DNA of 64,000 nt from Arenibacter nanhaiticus (GCF_900141935.1 NZ_FQYX01000015.1:28981-92980); one strand, 5' to 3'; counted from the stretch's first letter, positions 8,769 to 18,907 are shown. A program made the numbers and translations. The notes: generated from the sequence alone by a model not told the origin.

Positions 8769-9383
8769 ATGAACAACAACATACATTCCGAATCTAATCC
8801 CTCTTCCTCAAAGCCATCAGCATTGGAAGTTTTAGTTATAGACAACTACGATAGTTTTACCTATAACCTTGTACATTACCTAGAAGATTTAGGTTGTGTG
8901 GTAACGGTAAAAAGAAACGATCAATTACGCCTTGAAGAAGTAGACGCTTTTGATAAAATTGTTCTTTCTCCAGGCCCAGGTATTCCGGACGAAGCTGGAC
9001 TATTAAAGGAAATTATTGCTACCTACGCTCCGACCAAAAGCATTTTTGGCGTTTGTCTAGGTCAGCAGGCCATTGCGGAGGTCTTCGGTGGCTCACTCAT
9101 AAACATAGACCAAGTATACCACGGTATTGCTACCAGTATAAATATTATTAAAGATGATGTTCTATTTAAAGGAATGCCCAAGGAAATTGAAGTTGGCCGT
9201 TATCATTCTTGGGTAGTTCACCCCGAATTGCCCGATGTTTTGGAAGCCACTTCCTTGGATGAAAACGGACAGGTAATGTCTTTACGCCACAAATTATATG
9301 ATGTGTGTGCCGTACAATTTCATCCAGAATCCGTGCTAACCCCAAAAGGAAAGGACATGCTTAAGAATTGGCTCGAAAAGTAA
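8769..9383 (+). CDS. trpG: Anthranilate synthase component II (glutamine amidotransferase)
   Basis: 204 aa class I glutamine amidotransferase that passes ammonia to TrpE. It has 'VIDNYDSFTYNLVHYLE', the oxyanion 'LSPGPGIP', nucleophile Cys96 in 'GVCLGQQAI' and the His-Glu pair in 'QFHPESVLT'. The first 18 residues (MNNNIHSESNPSSSKPSA) are an extra Ser/Asn-rich tail before the usual start; a shorter start is not available as an ATG, so I keep 8769. It follows trpE by 48 bp. Confidence 0.95.
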   Translation: MNNNIHSESNPSSSKPSALEVLVIDNYDSFTYNLVHYLEDLGCVVTVKRNDQLRLEEVDAFDKIVLSPGPGIPDEAGLLKEIIATYAPTKSIFGVCLGQQAIAEVFGGSLINIDQVYHGIATSINIIKDDVLFKGMPKEIEVGRYHSWVVHPELPDVLEATSLDENGQVMSLRHKLYDVCAVQFHPESVLTPKGKDMLKNWLEK

Positions 9384-9502
9384 CAATCGGACTTTAAAGA
9401 TCTAACAGGACTAGTACACCTATTAGTATCCCATTAAAAAATAGCGAACCGGGGACTGACATTTATAATCATCAGCACCGTTTGCATAAAAAAGGAATTA
9501 GA

Positions 9503-10498
9503 ATGAAAGATATATTAAACAGGCTAATCAATCACGATGTTCTTCCTAAGGAGGTAGCCAAGGAAGTTTTGGTCAATATTGCAAAAGGAGATTACAACAC
9601 GAGTCAGATTGCGGCTTTTTTAACCGTATATATGATGCGTAGCGTTACTATTGAAGAACTAGAAGGTTTTAGAGATGCTTTATTGGAGTTGTGTTTGGCG
9701 GTCGATTTATCGGCTTACAACCCCATAGATCTCTGTGGTACCGGTGGCGACGGCAAGGATACTTTTAACATCTCTACACTCGCCAGTTTTGTAACTGCCG
9801 GGGCCGATGTTAAAGTAAGCAAGCATGGTAATTACGGGGTATCTTCTTCTTGTGGAAGTAGTAATGTTATGGAGTACCTGGGGGTTAAATTTAGCAATGA
9901 CCCTGGTTTTTTAGAAAAATGCATCGATAAGGCTGGGATATGTGTTTTACATGCACCTTTGTTTCACCCTGCCATGAAAAATGTAGCACCTATTCGCCGA
10001 GAACTAGGGGTAAAAACCTTCTTCAATATGTTGGGGCCTATGGTAAATCCGGCTTTCCCAAAAAACCAGACCGTAGGGGTGTTTAATTTAGAATTGGCCA
10101 GAATGTACGGGTATCTATATCGAAAGACCGATATAAAATTTACGGTATTACATGCCTTGGACGGTTATGATGAAATATCGTTGACCGGAGATACCAAAAC
10201 CATCACCAATCATAGTGAGAGAATGTTAAAACCTTCCGATTTTGGGGTGCCAACCATCTCCCAAAACGATATTACAGGAGGCGGAAGCATCGAAAAATCG
10301 GCACAAATATTCCTTAAGGTGCTTGAAGGAAAAGGTACAGAAGCTCAAAACAATGTTGTCTGTGCCAATGCAGGGATGGCTATTGCTACAGTAAAAGGCT
10401 TGAGTCCATTACAAGGTTTTGAACAGGCGATGGAATCCTTACAGAGCGGTAAAGGACTGGCATCTCTCAAAAAATTACAGGCATTAAGCGCACTATAA
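9503..10498 (+). CDS. trpD: Anthranilate phosphoribosyltransferase
   Basis: 331 aa, transfers phosphoribose from PRPP to anthranilate. The PRPP/Mg site is 'CGTGGDGKDTFNIST', with 'KHGNYGVSSSCGSSNVMEYLG' and 'RRELGVKTFFNMLGPM' as further family blocks. I use ATG 9503, not the longer TTG frame at 9482, because AAGGA at 9492-9496 is well placed before it and homologues begin MKDIL. The 119-bp gap after trpG holds no gene; trpG and trpD are separate, unlike the enterobacterial fusion. Confidence 0.95.
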   Translation: MKDILNRLINHDVLPKEVAKEVLVNIAKGDYNTSQIAAFLTVYMMRSVTIEELEGFRDALLELCLAVDLSAYNPIDLCGTGGDGKDTFNISTLASFVTAGADVKVSKHGNYGVSSSCGSSNVMEYLGVKFSNDPGFLEKCIDKAGICVLHAPLFHPAMKNVAPIRRELGVKTFFNMLGPMVNPAFPKNQTVGVFNLELARMYGYLYRKTDIKFTVLHALDGYDEISLTGDTKTITNHSERMLKPSDFGVPTISQNDITGGGSIEKSAQIFLKVLEGKGTEAQNNVVCANAGMAIATVKGLSPLQGFEQAMESLQSGKGLASLKKLQALSAL

Positions 10499-10528
10499 AT
10501 TTAAACACTACCCCTCAAGGTTAAAAAA

Positions 10529-11311
10529 ATGAATATACTCGATAAAATAGTCATTGACAAACGCAAGGAAGTAGCCTTAAAAAAATCTATCATTCCTATT
10601 TCACAATTGGAAAATTCCGTGCTTTTTGATCGTCCTACCGTTTCCTTGGCACAAGCCCTAAGAAACAGCAGCAGCGGTATCATTGCAGAACACAAGCGCA
10701 GGTCGCCCTCTAAAGCTGTCATCAACCAAAACAGCAGTGTGAGCGAGGTAGCCGTAGGCTACGAGCATGCCGGGGTATGCGGCATGTCGGTATTAACCGA
10801 TGGTAAGTACTTTGGAGGTTCTTTGGACGATTTGCTTCTTGCACGAGCATCGGTACAACTCCCTCTTCTTAGAAAAGAATTTATTATAGACGAATATCAG
10901 ATCATAGAAGCAAAGGCTTATGGGGCCGATGTAATTTTACTGATAGCCGCAATTCTGAGCAGGGAAGAAATAAAAGCCTATTCAGAATTGGCCAAGCAAT
11001 TGCAGCTCGACGTATTGTTAGAGGTGCATAATGAGGAGGAACTTTACAAGTCTATTATGCCTAGCATAGATATGTTAGGGGTAAATAATAGAAACTTAAA
11101 GACCTTTGAGCTTAGTTTAGAAACCAGCAAAACACTTTCTCGGTTAATCCCCAACGATTTTGTAAGGGTTTCCGAAAGCGGCATTAGCAATATAGCCGCC
11201 ATTAAAGAATTACAACCTTATGGGTACCAAGGCTTTTTGATTGGGGAGAATTTTATGAAAACCGATGCTCCTGGACAAAGTGCTACTGACTTTATAAATA
11301 AATTAAAGTGA
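10529..11311 (+). CDS. trpC: Indole-3-glycerol-phosphate synthase
   Basis: 260 aa single-domain (beta-alpha)8 enzyme closing the indole ring. Signature 'EHKRRSPSKAVIN' near residues 54-66 carries the catalytic Lys/Ser pair, 'LRKEFIIDEYQI' the second catalytic Lys, and 'GVNNRNLKTF' and 'VSESGIS' the phosphate-site strands. Not fused to TrpF. Its TGA overlaps the trpF ATG (TGATG at 11309-11313), implying translational coupling. Confidence 0.95.
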   Translation: MNILDKIVIDKRKEVALKKSIIPISQLENSVLFDRPTVSLAQALRNSSSGIIAEHKRRSPSKAVINQNSSVSEVAVGYEHAGVCGMSVLTDGKYFGGSLDDLLLARASVQLPLLRKEFIIDEYQIIEAKAYGADVILLIAAILSREEIKAYSELAKQLQLDVLLEVHNEEELYKSIMPSIDMLGVNNRNLKTFELSLETSKTLSRLIPNDFVRVSESGISNIAAIKELQPYGYQGFLIGENFMKTDAPGQSATDFINKLK

Positions 11312-11931
11312 TGAAACTCAAAGTATGCGGAATGAAATACCATGATAATATGTTGGCTGTCGCAAATTTACAGCCCGATTACATGGGGTATATATTTTGG
11401 GAACCTTCTTCCCGTTATTTTAATGGCAGCATGCCGAAGATCCCTGACAATATTAAAAAAGTAGGTGTTTTTGTCGACGCCTCCCTTGCCGATATTAGAA
11501 AAACTATTGCAACCTATGACCTACAGGCAGTACAGTTGCACGGGAAAGAATCGCCAGATTTTTGTAAAGCTTTAAGCGCTACAGCCCTGGGGATCGAAAT
11601 CATAAAGGTATTTTCTATTAAAGACGATTTCGATTTTCAAATGTTAACTCCCTACGAAAAGGTATGCGATTACTTTTTATTCGATACCAAGGGGAAACTT
11701 CCTGGGGGAAACGGTTATACTTTTAGCTGGGAGGTATTACAAGACTACCCTTCGACCAAACCTTACTTTTTAAGTGGTGGTATTGGACTAGAAGAAGCCG
11801 ACAAGGTGGCCGATTTCCTAAACCGGCCTGAATCTGAATATTGCTACGCCATTGACGTAAACAGCAAATTCGAAATTAAACCTGGCGAAAAGGACATAGC
11901 CCTTTTAAAAGCATTTAAGCAAAAAATATAA
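11311..11931 (+). CDS. trpF: Phosphoribosylanthranilate isomerase
   Basis: 206 aa from the ATG at 11311 (a GTG three bases earlier is the only alternative). 'LKVCGMK' contains the catalytic Cys, 'VGVFVDA' and 'VQLHGKESPDFC' are family strands, and the catalytic Asp lies in 'LFDTKGKLPGGNGYTF'. The C-terminal phosphate loop is 'FLSGGIGLEEADKV'. It catalyses the Amadori rearrangement that feeds TrpC. Start overlaps the trpC stop by one base. Confidence 0.95.
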   Translation: MKLKVCGMKYHDNMLAVANLQPDYMGYIFWEPSSRYFNGSMPKIPDNIKKVGVFVDASLADIRKTIATYDLQAVQLHGKESPDFCKALSATALGIEIIKVFSIKDDFDFQMLTPYEKVCDYFLFDTKGKLPGGNGYTFSWEVLQDYPSTKPYFLSGGIGLEEADKVADFLNRPESEYCYAIDVNSKFEIKPGEKDIALLKAFKQKI

Positions 11932-11997
11932 AAAAGACCTCCCTGCTTTGGCCATCGTTATTGGCTAATAAAGTATAGGGATAAAACACTTTAAAGA

Positions 11998-13179
11998 ATG
12001 AATTATAACGTAGACGAGAAAGGATATTACGGTGAATTTGGCGGAGCCTTTATTCCCGAAATGTTGTACCCCAATGTAGAGAACCTCAGACAGCAGTATT
12101 TAAAGGTTATGGCAGACCCTACATTTATAGCTGAATTTGACCAACTATTAAAAGATTATGTAGGCAGGCCTTCTCCCCTATATTTTGCCAAACGCCTTTC
12201 GGAAAAATACAACACCAAAATATACTTAAAACGCGAAGACCTTAACCATACTGGGGCTCATAAGGTAAACAATACCATTGGGCAGATATTAATGGCCAAA
12301 CGTTTAGGCAAGACCAGAATTATTGCAGAGACCGGCGCCGGGCAGCACGGTGTGGCCACCGCTACGGTTTGTGCCCTTATGGGAATGGCATGTATCGTGT
12401 ATATGGGTGAAATTGATATTGCCCGCCAAGCCCCCAATGTTGCTCGAATGAAAATGTTGGGGGCCGAAGTACGGCCTGCACTTTCTGGGAGCAGGACCCT
12501 AAAGGATGCGACCAATGAAGCCATTCGCGATTGGATCAATAATCCGGTAGACACCCATTACATTATAGGTTCTGCCATTGGCCCGCACCCCTACCCCGAT
12601 ATGGTGACCAGGTTTCAGTCGATTATCTCCGAAGAAATAAAATGGCAGTTAAAAGAAAAGGAAGGCAAGGAAAATCCGCATTACGTGGTAGCCTGTATTG
12701 GTGGTGGTAGTAATGCTGCCGGTACCTTCTATCATTTTTTACACGAAAAGGAAGTTGGCATCATTGCAGTTGAAGCGGCCGGAAAAGGTGTTGATACTGG
12801 AGAAAGTGCCGCCACATCGGTATTGGGCAAAGAAGGAATTATCCACGGTTGTAAAACCCTATTAATGCAGACTCAAGATGGTCAAATCACGGAACCTTAT
12901 TCTATTTCTGCTGGCTTAGACTATCCTGGAGTTGGCCCAATGCATGCCCATTTGTACAAAACAGGACGGGCAGAATTTATTGCAGTAACCGATGATCAGG
13001 CGATGCAGGCCGGAATGCAACTCTCCAAATTAGAAGGAATTATTCCAGCCATAGAATCATCGCACGCCTTTGCTGTTTTAGAAACAAAAAATTTTAAACC
13101 AGATGATGTGGTCGTTATAAACCTATCGGGTCGTGGCGATAAAGATTTAGGAACCTATATCGATTATTTTAAACTATAG
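11998..13179 (+). CDS. trpB: Tryptophan synthase beta chain
   Basis: 393 aa PLP enzyme joining indole and serine. PLP Lys89 sits in '[14 protein letters not shown]', the phosphate-binding glycine loop is '[12 protein letters not shown]', and the catalytic Glu region is '[13 protein letters not shown]'. It is the TrpB1 type (paired with TrpA), not the longer stand-alone TrpB2. It is 66 bp after trpF and 69 bp before trpA, same strand. Confidence 0.97.
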   Translation: MNYNVDEKGYYGEFGGAFIPEMLYPNVENLRQQYLKVMADPTFIAEFDQLLKDYVGRPSPLYFAKRLSEKYNTKIYLKREDLNHTGAHKVNNTIGQILMAKRLGKTRIIAETGAGQHGVATATVCALMGMACIVYMGEIDIARQAPNVARMKMLGAEVRPALSGSRTLKDATNEAIRDWINNPVDTHYIIGSAIGPHPYPDMVTRFQSIISEEIKWQLKEKEGKENPHYVVACIGGGSNAAGTFYHFLHEKEVGIIAVEAAGKGVDTGESAATSVLGKEGIIHGCKTLLMQTQDGQITEPYSISAGLDYPGVGPMHAHLYKTGRAEFIAVTDDQAMQAGMQLSKLEGIIPAIESSHAFAVLETKNFKPDDVVVINLSGRGDKDLGTYIDYFKL

Positions 13180-13248
13180 ATTGGAAGGATAAACAGGGAA
13201 ATAAGCTTATTTCTTTGATTATCCCCCAACGATACTATATCCAAAAAG

Positions 13249-14022
13249 ATGAACAGAATAAATCAAAAATTACAAGAGGACAAAAAATTATTGTCTATAT
13301 ATTTTACTGCTGGATACCCTGCTTTAAACGATACCGTAAAAATCATTCAAGATCTCGAAAAAAACGGGGTCGATATGATAGAGATAGGATTGCCCTTTAG
13401 CGACCCTTTGGCCGATGGCCCAACCATACAGGCCAGTTCTACCCAAGCCTTAACAAACGGAATGACTACCGCTATTTTATTCGAACAGCTTAAAGACATC
13501 CGAAAATCGGTTCGTATTCCTTTGATCATCATGGGGTATTTTAATCCTGTTTTTCAATACGGCGTAGAAGCCTTCTGTAAAAAATGTCAGGAAATTGGGA
13601 TAGACGGACTTATTTTACCCGATTTGCCATTAGATGTATATCAGGACCAATACCAGGATATTTTCAAAAAATACGGCCTTGCCAATATCTTTCTAATAAC
13701 CCCACAGACCAGTGACGAGCGTATTCTAAAAATAGATGCTGCCTCGGACGGATTTATTTATATGGTCAGTTCTGCCAGCGTTACCGGATCACAGGATGGT
13801 TTTGGAAACACTCAAGAACGGTATTTCCAAAGAATTGCCGATATGCAATTAAAAAACCCTCAGATTATCGGGTTTGGAATCAGTGATGCCGAAACTTTTC
13901 AACAAGCAACCAAAACATCCCAAGGGGCTATTATAGGTTCGGCTTTTGTCAAGCATCTCACCAACCAAGGTGTAGAAAAGATTCCAGATTTTATAGAGGG
14001 AATTCTAACGGTCAAACAATAA
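13249..14022 (+). CDS. trpA: Tryptophan synthase alpha chain
   Basis: 257 aa TIM-barrel lyase releasing indole from indole-3-glycerol phosphate. Catalytic Glu is in 'VDMIEIGLPFSDPLADGP' and catalytic Asp in 'LILPDLPLD'; the phosphate site is 'GFGISDAET' and 'IIGSAFVKH'. It closes the trpEGDCFBA operon. I see only a very weak hairpin (CTTC-TATT-GAAG) just after the stop and no good terminator. Confidence 0.96.
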   Translation: MNRINQKLQEDKKLLSIYFTAGYPALNDTVKIIQDLEKNGVDMIEIGLPFSDPLADGPTIQASSTQALTNGMTTAILFEQLKDIRKSVRIPLIIMGYFNPVFQYGVEAFCKKCQEIGIDGLILPDLPLDVYQDQYQDIFKKYGLANIFLITPQTSDERILKIDAASDGFIYMVSSASVTGSQDGFGNTQERYFQRIADMQLKNPQIIGFGISDAETFQQATKTSQGAIIGSAFVKHLTNQGVEKIPDFIEGILTVKQ

Positions 14023-14149
14023 GGGCTTCTATTGAAGTTTGCTGCTACTTACCTTATTTAACATTCTCTAACAAAGGTTTTAAAGATCATTAACCGAAAT
14101 ATTGACTGTTTTTTTTTACGTTATAGATGAACCTAAAAACATAAAATAT

Positions 14150-14293
14150 ATGGGAATAATAAGAGAAAACAGGAAATTTAAAAGAAAAGTAACACAAGAG
14201 AATCCTACAAACCCTACTGGTAAGACTAACATTGAAACCAATAAAATAAATTTCGATGAAGACACCATAAAAAAACAACAGAACAAAAAATAG
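14150..14293 (+). CDS. Small basic ORF of unknown function
   Basis: 47 codons, MGIIRENRKFKRKVTQEN... ending in KKQQNKK. It is rich in Lys, Arg, Asn and Thr with no hydrophobic segment, so it would be a soluble basic peptide. It lies alone in the 330-bp gap between trpA and the convergent UDG-family gene. I do not recognise it. In AT-rich DNA a Lys/Asn-rich ORF of this length can arise by chance, so I rate it as possible only. Conservation in related genomes would decide. Confidence 0.3.
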   Translation: MGIIRENRKFKRKVTQENPTNPTGKTNIETNKINFDEDTIKKQQNKK

Positions 14294-14352
14294 GGAGTAC
14301 CATTATAGATAGAAGGTCTATTTTCAAAGGGTGCAAGCTTGCTCTTCATAAT

Positions 14353-15084
14353 TTAGAAAAAGGCCTTGTACTGCAACGCCCGGAAATCGATTGTATTGAG
14401 TTCCGGGTGTTGTTTTTTCATTTCCTTATACGCCTTTAAACTCCCCACTGCCCTATTGGCCGCTCCGGACGGAGCTATCAAGGACACGGTTTTAATTTGC
14501 CTCGTATTAATTTCTGTTAAAGGGTAAACCAATGGTTGTCGCTTCCTAGGACTCCCGGTATCCCAGGCATTTGTAATTGGCAAGTCGAATTCATGGATAC
14601 GGGGAACATTATTAGACAATAATCTTAATCGCAATCCATGTTCTTTTAAATGTCTTCTAAAGAAATATTCAGGTCCATTTTTACTATTCCCCCCAGTAAA
14701 TAAAAGGGTATTTACATTGGGATATTTTCGGAGGTACCCCAATAAATTCCGCAATTGGATGTTTTCCATACCAACATCAGAGGAACCCATCTTAGTTCTT
14801 TCTGCGCTTGCTACAATATCACAGATTCCAATTTTACGTTGCCTCAAAAAATCGATCCTTTGTTGAACCGCTTCCTCAGTTGTTTCAAACTTTAAATTCA
14901 GCTTAAAAATCCCATTTAATATAGGCCATAATTGCCCGTCCCTACTTCCGTAACAAAAATCGACATCGCCTTCCTTTAAATCGCCGATGGTAAACCTTGG
15001 TGGCGGTAGTGTACCTACAATTAATTTAGTCGCCTCTTTAAATAAAAAAGGTTCATATGGATGGGTATGTAAAAAAGGAACCAT
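14353..15084 (-). CDS. Uracil-DNA glycosylase superfamily protein
   Basis: 243 aa. Motif A-like 'VGTLPPPRF' (23-31) followed by 'FCYGSRDGQLWPIL' (43-56) and a late 'TNAWDTGSPRKRQPL' resemble UDG-superfamily proteins of the Mug/hypoxanthine-glycosylase side, which excise deaminated bases. 'LLFTGGNSKNG' is the middle strand. It could be a DNA repair glycosylase or a non-catalytic relative; the exact family cannot be fixed by eye. It ends convergently with the trp side and starts 14 bp from the pyruvate carboxylase stop, same strand, so it is probably co-transcribed with it. Confidence 0.65.
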   Translation of the reverse strand: MVPFLHTHPYEPFLFKEATKLIVGTLPPPRFTIGDLKEGDVDFCYGSRDGQLWPILNGIFKLNLKFETTEEAVQQRIDFLRQRKIGICDIVASAERTKMGSSDVGMENIQLRNLLGYLRKYPNVNTLLFTGGNSKNGPEYFFRRHLKEHGLRLRLLSNNVPRIHEFDLPITNAWDTGSPRKRQPLVYPLTEINTRQIKTVSLIAPSGAANRAVGSLKAYKEMKKQHPELNTIDFRALQYKAFF

Positions 15085-15098
15085 GGGTAGTTTTCAGT

Positions 15099-18000
15099 TT
15101 ATTTTAAGACCAGTACCAAATCTTCGGAGTTTACCAAGGCCCCGCCTTTTAACTGTATTTTATCTACTATTCCGGCTTCGGATGCCGTTACGGTAGTCTC
15201 CATTTTCATAGCTTCTATTACAAATAAGGGTTGATTTCTTTTCACCTCTTCTCCCCTTTTTACCAATACCGAAGAAAGCATTCCTTGTAAAGGGGCGCCA
15301 ACTTCTTTAGAATTGGACGTATCTGCTTTGGCATTCTCTATCTTTAATACTTTTACCGAGCGGTCTCTTATGACCACGTTACGCATTTGCCCATTGACCT
15401 TAAAGAAAACATTTACATTTCCAGAATCATCTGGTTCTCCCTTTAACATCAGGGATATCAAAACATTTTTCCCCTTATCCAATTCTACCATAATCTCCTC
15501 CCCTATATCCATCCCATAGAAGAAATTTTTGGTAGGAATACGAATTACATTTCCATATTTTAAATGATTATTATAGGCTTCTGTAAAAACTTTGGGGTAC
15601 AATTTAAAGGATAAAAAATCTGTAATCATCAGTTCGCGTCCCATCCCGTGATTAAAATTCCGCTTAAAGGCTGCAAATTCCTTTTCAAAATTGATGGCTT
15701 CTAAATGTGCATTAGGCCTTTCGGAATACGACTTTTGATCTTTGAGGACAAGTTTTTTTATATTTTCCGGGAATCCGCCTACGGGCTGTCCCAAATCTCC
15801 TTTAAAGAATCCTATCACCGATTGCGGAAACGAAATAGCATCTCCCTTTTCCAAGACATCGGCAACCGTTAAGTTATTACTGATCATGTATTGGGCCATA
15901 TCGCCGACCACTTTTGAGCTAGGTGTTACTTTGATAATATTACCGAACAATGTATTGACTTCTCCATACATTTTAGTCACTTCGGGAAACTTGTCTTCCA
16001 ACCCCAAGGCTATGGCCTGTCCTTTTAGGTTGGAATATTGGCCACCTGGAATTTCATGTTTATACACCTCTCCAGTACCCGCCTTTAAGCCAGACTCAAA
16101 GGGGTAGTAATACTTCCGAACAGCTTCCCAATAATTAGAATACTCTGCCAATTTATCGGTATCGAACCTATTTTCACGCTCGTGAAACCTCAGCATTTCT
16201 ACCATAGAATTAAAATTTGGCTGTGCCGTTAATCCGGATAGTCCTCCTAAGGCCACATCGACCACATCGACACCTGCTTCTATTGCTTTTAAATAGGTTG
16301 CCGATTGTATGGAGGAGGTATCGTGGGTATGCAAGTGAATAGGAATATTTATTTCGGCTTTTAATGCCGATATCAATTCATAGGCCGCATATGGTTTTAA
16401 CAGGCCTGCCATATCCTTGACCCCCAAAATATGAGCTCCCGAATTTTCGATATCCTTGGCCAAGCGCAGGTAATACTTTAAATCGTATTTAGATTTGGAG
16501 GGGTCTAGAATATCGCCGGTGTAACAAATGGAACCTTCTGCCAGCCCGTCTGTTTTAGTACGGACATATTCTATACATGGGGCAATCGATTTCATCCAGT
16601 TCAACGAATCGAAAATCCGAAAAACATCGATACCGGCATTCCATGATTCTTCTACAAAGCGCTGGATCAGGTTATCGGGATATGCGGTATAACCGACACC
16701 GTTAGACCCTCTGATGAGCATTTGCAATAATATATTGGGAATAGCTTTTCGAAGCAAGCTTAAGCGTTCCCATGGGTTTTCTTGTAAAAACCGCAGACAA
16801 ACATCGAAGGTCGCTCCCCCCCAAACTTCCATACTAAAAACTTCTGGATGATTCTTGGCATACCCCTCGGCCACTTTTATCATATCTGCCGTTCTCATCC
16901 GTGTCGCCAACAAACTTTGGTGGGCATCGCGCATGGTAGTATCTGTAAAATGAACCTTTTTCTCTGCTTTTAGCCACTGGGAAAAATTCTCTGCCCCCAA
17001 TTCCGTCAACAAATCTTTAGTTCCTTTTGGGTAGGCTTCCGTTTTTGAAAAAGCTGGTACCTTAGGCTTGGTAAATACTACGTTGGGCGTTATTTTTTTT
17101 ACATCAGGATTGCCGTTTACGATGACTTCGCCCAAATATTCCAGTAATTTATTGGCGCGATTCCTCGATTCGACAAACTCGAATAAGCTAGGTTCGTTTT
17201 TTATAAAATTCACCGTCACCTTACCTGCCCTAAAGGTGGGATGTTTCAGAATATTATCTAAAAATGCCATATTGGTCTTTACCCCTCGGATACGGAACTC
17301 GGCCAAGGCCCTGCGCATTTTTCTACAAGAGCCATCCAAAGTTCTACTTATAGCAGAAACCTTTACAAGCATAGAATCGAAAAAGGGAGAAATAGTCACT
17401 CCCTGATAAATACTTCCGGCATCTAGTCGGATCCCTAAGCCTGAAGCGCTCCTGTAGGTAGTGACCACCCCGTAATCTGGCTTAAAATCGTTGGAAGGGT
17501 CTTCGGTAGTTATCCGGCATTGCAGGGCAAATCCAGTTACCCGGATCGAGGCCTGGTCTTGGATTTTAATTTGCTTATCGGACAGTTTATATCCCCCAGC
17601 GATAAATAGTTGGGTCTTTACCAGGTCTATATTGGTAATCATTTCCGTTACCGTATGCTCTACCTGTATCCTGGGGTTTACTTCTATAAAATAAATACTC
17701 CCGTCATCATCGAGCAAAAATTCGACCGTTCCAATATTATTATAATCTACTGCCTTACAAATATCAATGGCATAGCGGTATAGCTGTTCTTTGGTTTTTT
17801 CTTCCAGCCCTACCGACGGGGCAAATTCAATTACTTTCTGATACCGCCGCTGCACGGAACAATCTCGTTCGTACAAATGCACCATATTGCCATGGGTATC
17901 GGCTACTATTTGGATTTCTATATGTTTTGGATTGGCTACAAATTTTTCTAGGAACACCGTATCATCCCCAAAGGCGTTCAGCGACTCTCGCCTGGCAACA

Positions 18001-18551
18001 TCGAACTCTTTTCGAAGGTCGTTATCGCTAAGGATCACCCTCATTCCGCGTCCACCGCCCCCCGATGCAGCTTTTAGCATCAGCGGATAACCAATCTTTG
18101 ACGCTTCTAAGAGGGCGACATCAATATTGATCAGTTCAAGTTCACTGCTGCGAATGATGGGGATATTTTTGTCTACAGCTACCTTTTTCGCCGTTATTTT
18201 ATCGCCCAAGGCCTTTAAAACAGCTACTTTAGGACCTATAAAAATAATTCCATTGTCCTCACATTTTTCTGCAAATTTTGGGTTTTCAGACAAAAACCCA
18301 TATCCAGGATGTATGGCATCTACCTTATTTTCTTTTGCCACTTGAATAAGGTTGTCCATATCCAAATACGGTTTTAATGGCTCATGATCCTCTCCTATTT
18401 GGTAACTTTCATCGGCCTTATAGCGATGCAGTGAATAGCGGTCTTCATAGGTATATACCCCCACTGTTTTTATTCCTATTTCTACACAAGCTCTAAAAAT
18501 CCGAATAGCTATTTCTCCTCTGTTTGCAACTAAAACCTTTTTGATATTCAC
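15099..18551 (-). CDS. pyc: Pyruvate carboxylase
   Basis: 1150 aa biotin enzyme converting pyruvate, bicarbonate and ATP to oxaloacetate. Order of domains: biotin carboxylase about 1-455 ('VANRGEIAIRIFRA', 'KAASGGGGRGMRV', 'EVNPRIQVEHTVTE'), carboxyltransferase about 530-800 ('FTDTTMRDAHQSLLATR', 'IHLHTHDTS'), PYC/OADA conserved region, and a C-terminal biotinyl domain with Lys1116 in EAMKMET. The frame begins with GTG at 18551 and MNIKKVLVANRGE, the normal N terminus; no ATG fits. Anaplerotic role. BirA at 29.5 kb would biotinylate it. Confidence 0.97.
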   Translation of the reverse strand: MNIKKVLVANRGEIAIRIFRACVEIGIKTVGVYTYEDRYSLHRYKADESYQIGEDHEPLKPYLDMDNLIQVAKENKVDAIHPGYGFLSENPKFAEKCEDNGIIFIGPKVAVLKALGDKITAKKVAVDKNIPIIRSSELELINIDVALLEASKIGYPLMLKAASGGGGRGMRVILSDNDLRKEFDVARRESLNAFGDDTVFLEKFVANPKHIEIQIVADTHGNMVHLYERDCSVQRRYQKVIEFAPSVGLEEKTKEQLYRYAIDICKAVDYNNIGTVEFLLDDDGSIYFIEVNPRIQVEHTVTEMITNIDLVKTQLFIAGGYKLSDKQIKIQDQASIRVTGFALQCRITTEDPSNDFKPDYGVVTTYRSASGLGIRLDAGSIYQGVTISPFFDSMLVKVSAISRTLDGSCRKMRRALAEFRIRGVKTNMAFLDNILKHPTFRAGKVTVNFIKNEPSLFEFVESRNRANKLLEYLGEVIVNGNPDVKKITPNVVFTKPKVPAFSKTEAYPKGTKDLLTELGAENFSQWLKAEKKVHFTDTTMRDAHQSLLATRMRTADMIKVAEGYAKNHPEVFSMEVWGGATFDVCLRFLQENPWERLSLLRKAIPNILLQMLIRGSNGVGYTAYPDNLIQRFVEESWNAGIDVFRIFDSLNWMKSIAPCIEYVRTKTDGLAEGSICYTGDILDPSKSKYDLKYYLRLAKDIENSGAHILGVKDMAGLLKPYAAYELISALKAEINIPIHLHTHDTSSIQSATYLKAIEAGVDVVDVALGGLSGLTAQPNFNSMVEMLRFHERENRFDTDKLAEYSNYWEAVRKYYYPFESGLKAGTGEVYKHEIPGGQYSNLKGQAIALGLEDKFPEVTKMYGEVNTLFGNIIKVTPSSKVVGDMAQYMISNNLTVADVLEKGDAISFPQSVIGFFKGDLGQPVGGFPENIKKLVLKDQKSYSERPNAHLEAINFEKEFAAFKRNFNHGMGRELMITDFLSFKLYPKVFTEAYNNHLKYGNVIRIPTKNFFYGMDIGEEIMVELDKGKNVLISLMLKGEPDDSGNVNVFFKVNGQMRNVVIRDRSVKVLKIENAKADTSNSKEVGAPLQGMLSSVLVKRGEEVKRNQPLFVIEAMKMETTVTASEAGIVDKIQLKGGALVNSEDLVLVLK

Positions 18552-18862
18552 GCTTATAAGTTTTTATTATAAATTCCGTTTTTGCTGGGCAGGACCAAAA
18601 ACATTTATAATTTATACATTTTCATCCAACCAAGAGCCTTTCTAAAGCTACATTTTTTTATTTAAGAGGTTTTATATCAACGTTCAAGCTTCTTTAATGC
18701 CCGACAAAAGGCGATCTATCGCCTACTTAAGAATATCGGTATGGCTCAAAACCAGTTCTGTCCTAAATACTAATTCTGTTCATTTTTTCCATTGATGAAA
18801 TGCGGAGCATTCAGGAATTCCTTTAAAAAACAATAGACAAGCCATGAATAAAAAACGAACTA

Positions 18863-18907
18863 GGCTCCTCCAGCCAAAGGTACAGTGTACCTTTGGCTGG
18901 AGGAGCC
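18863..18907. repeat. Perfect 22-bp inverted repeat with one-base centre
   Basis: The left arm 18863-18884 begins GGCTCCTCCAGCC and ends GGTACA; the right arm 18886-18907 is its exact complement, with a single G at the centre (18885). It is far GC-richer than its surroundings and would form a long hairpin or cruciform. There is no T run on either side, so it is not a normal terminator. It may be a REP-like element or the fused ends of a mobile element. Confidence 0.85.

Noticed and set aside
14116..14349. 77-codon hydrophobic ORF on the minus strand
   Set aside because: It is the complement of the Lys/Asn-rich ORF, so its Phe/Leu content follows from AT-rich DNA; at most one of the two is real and neither is strong.
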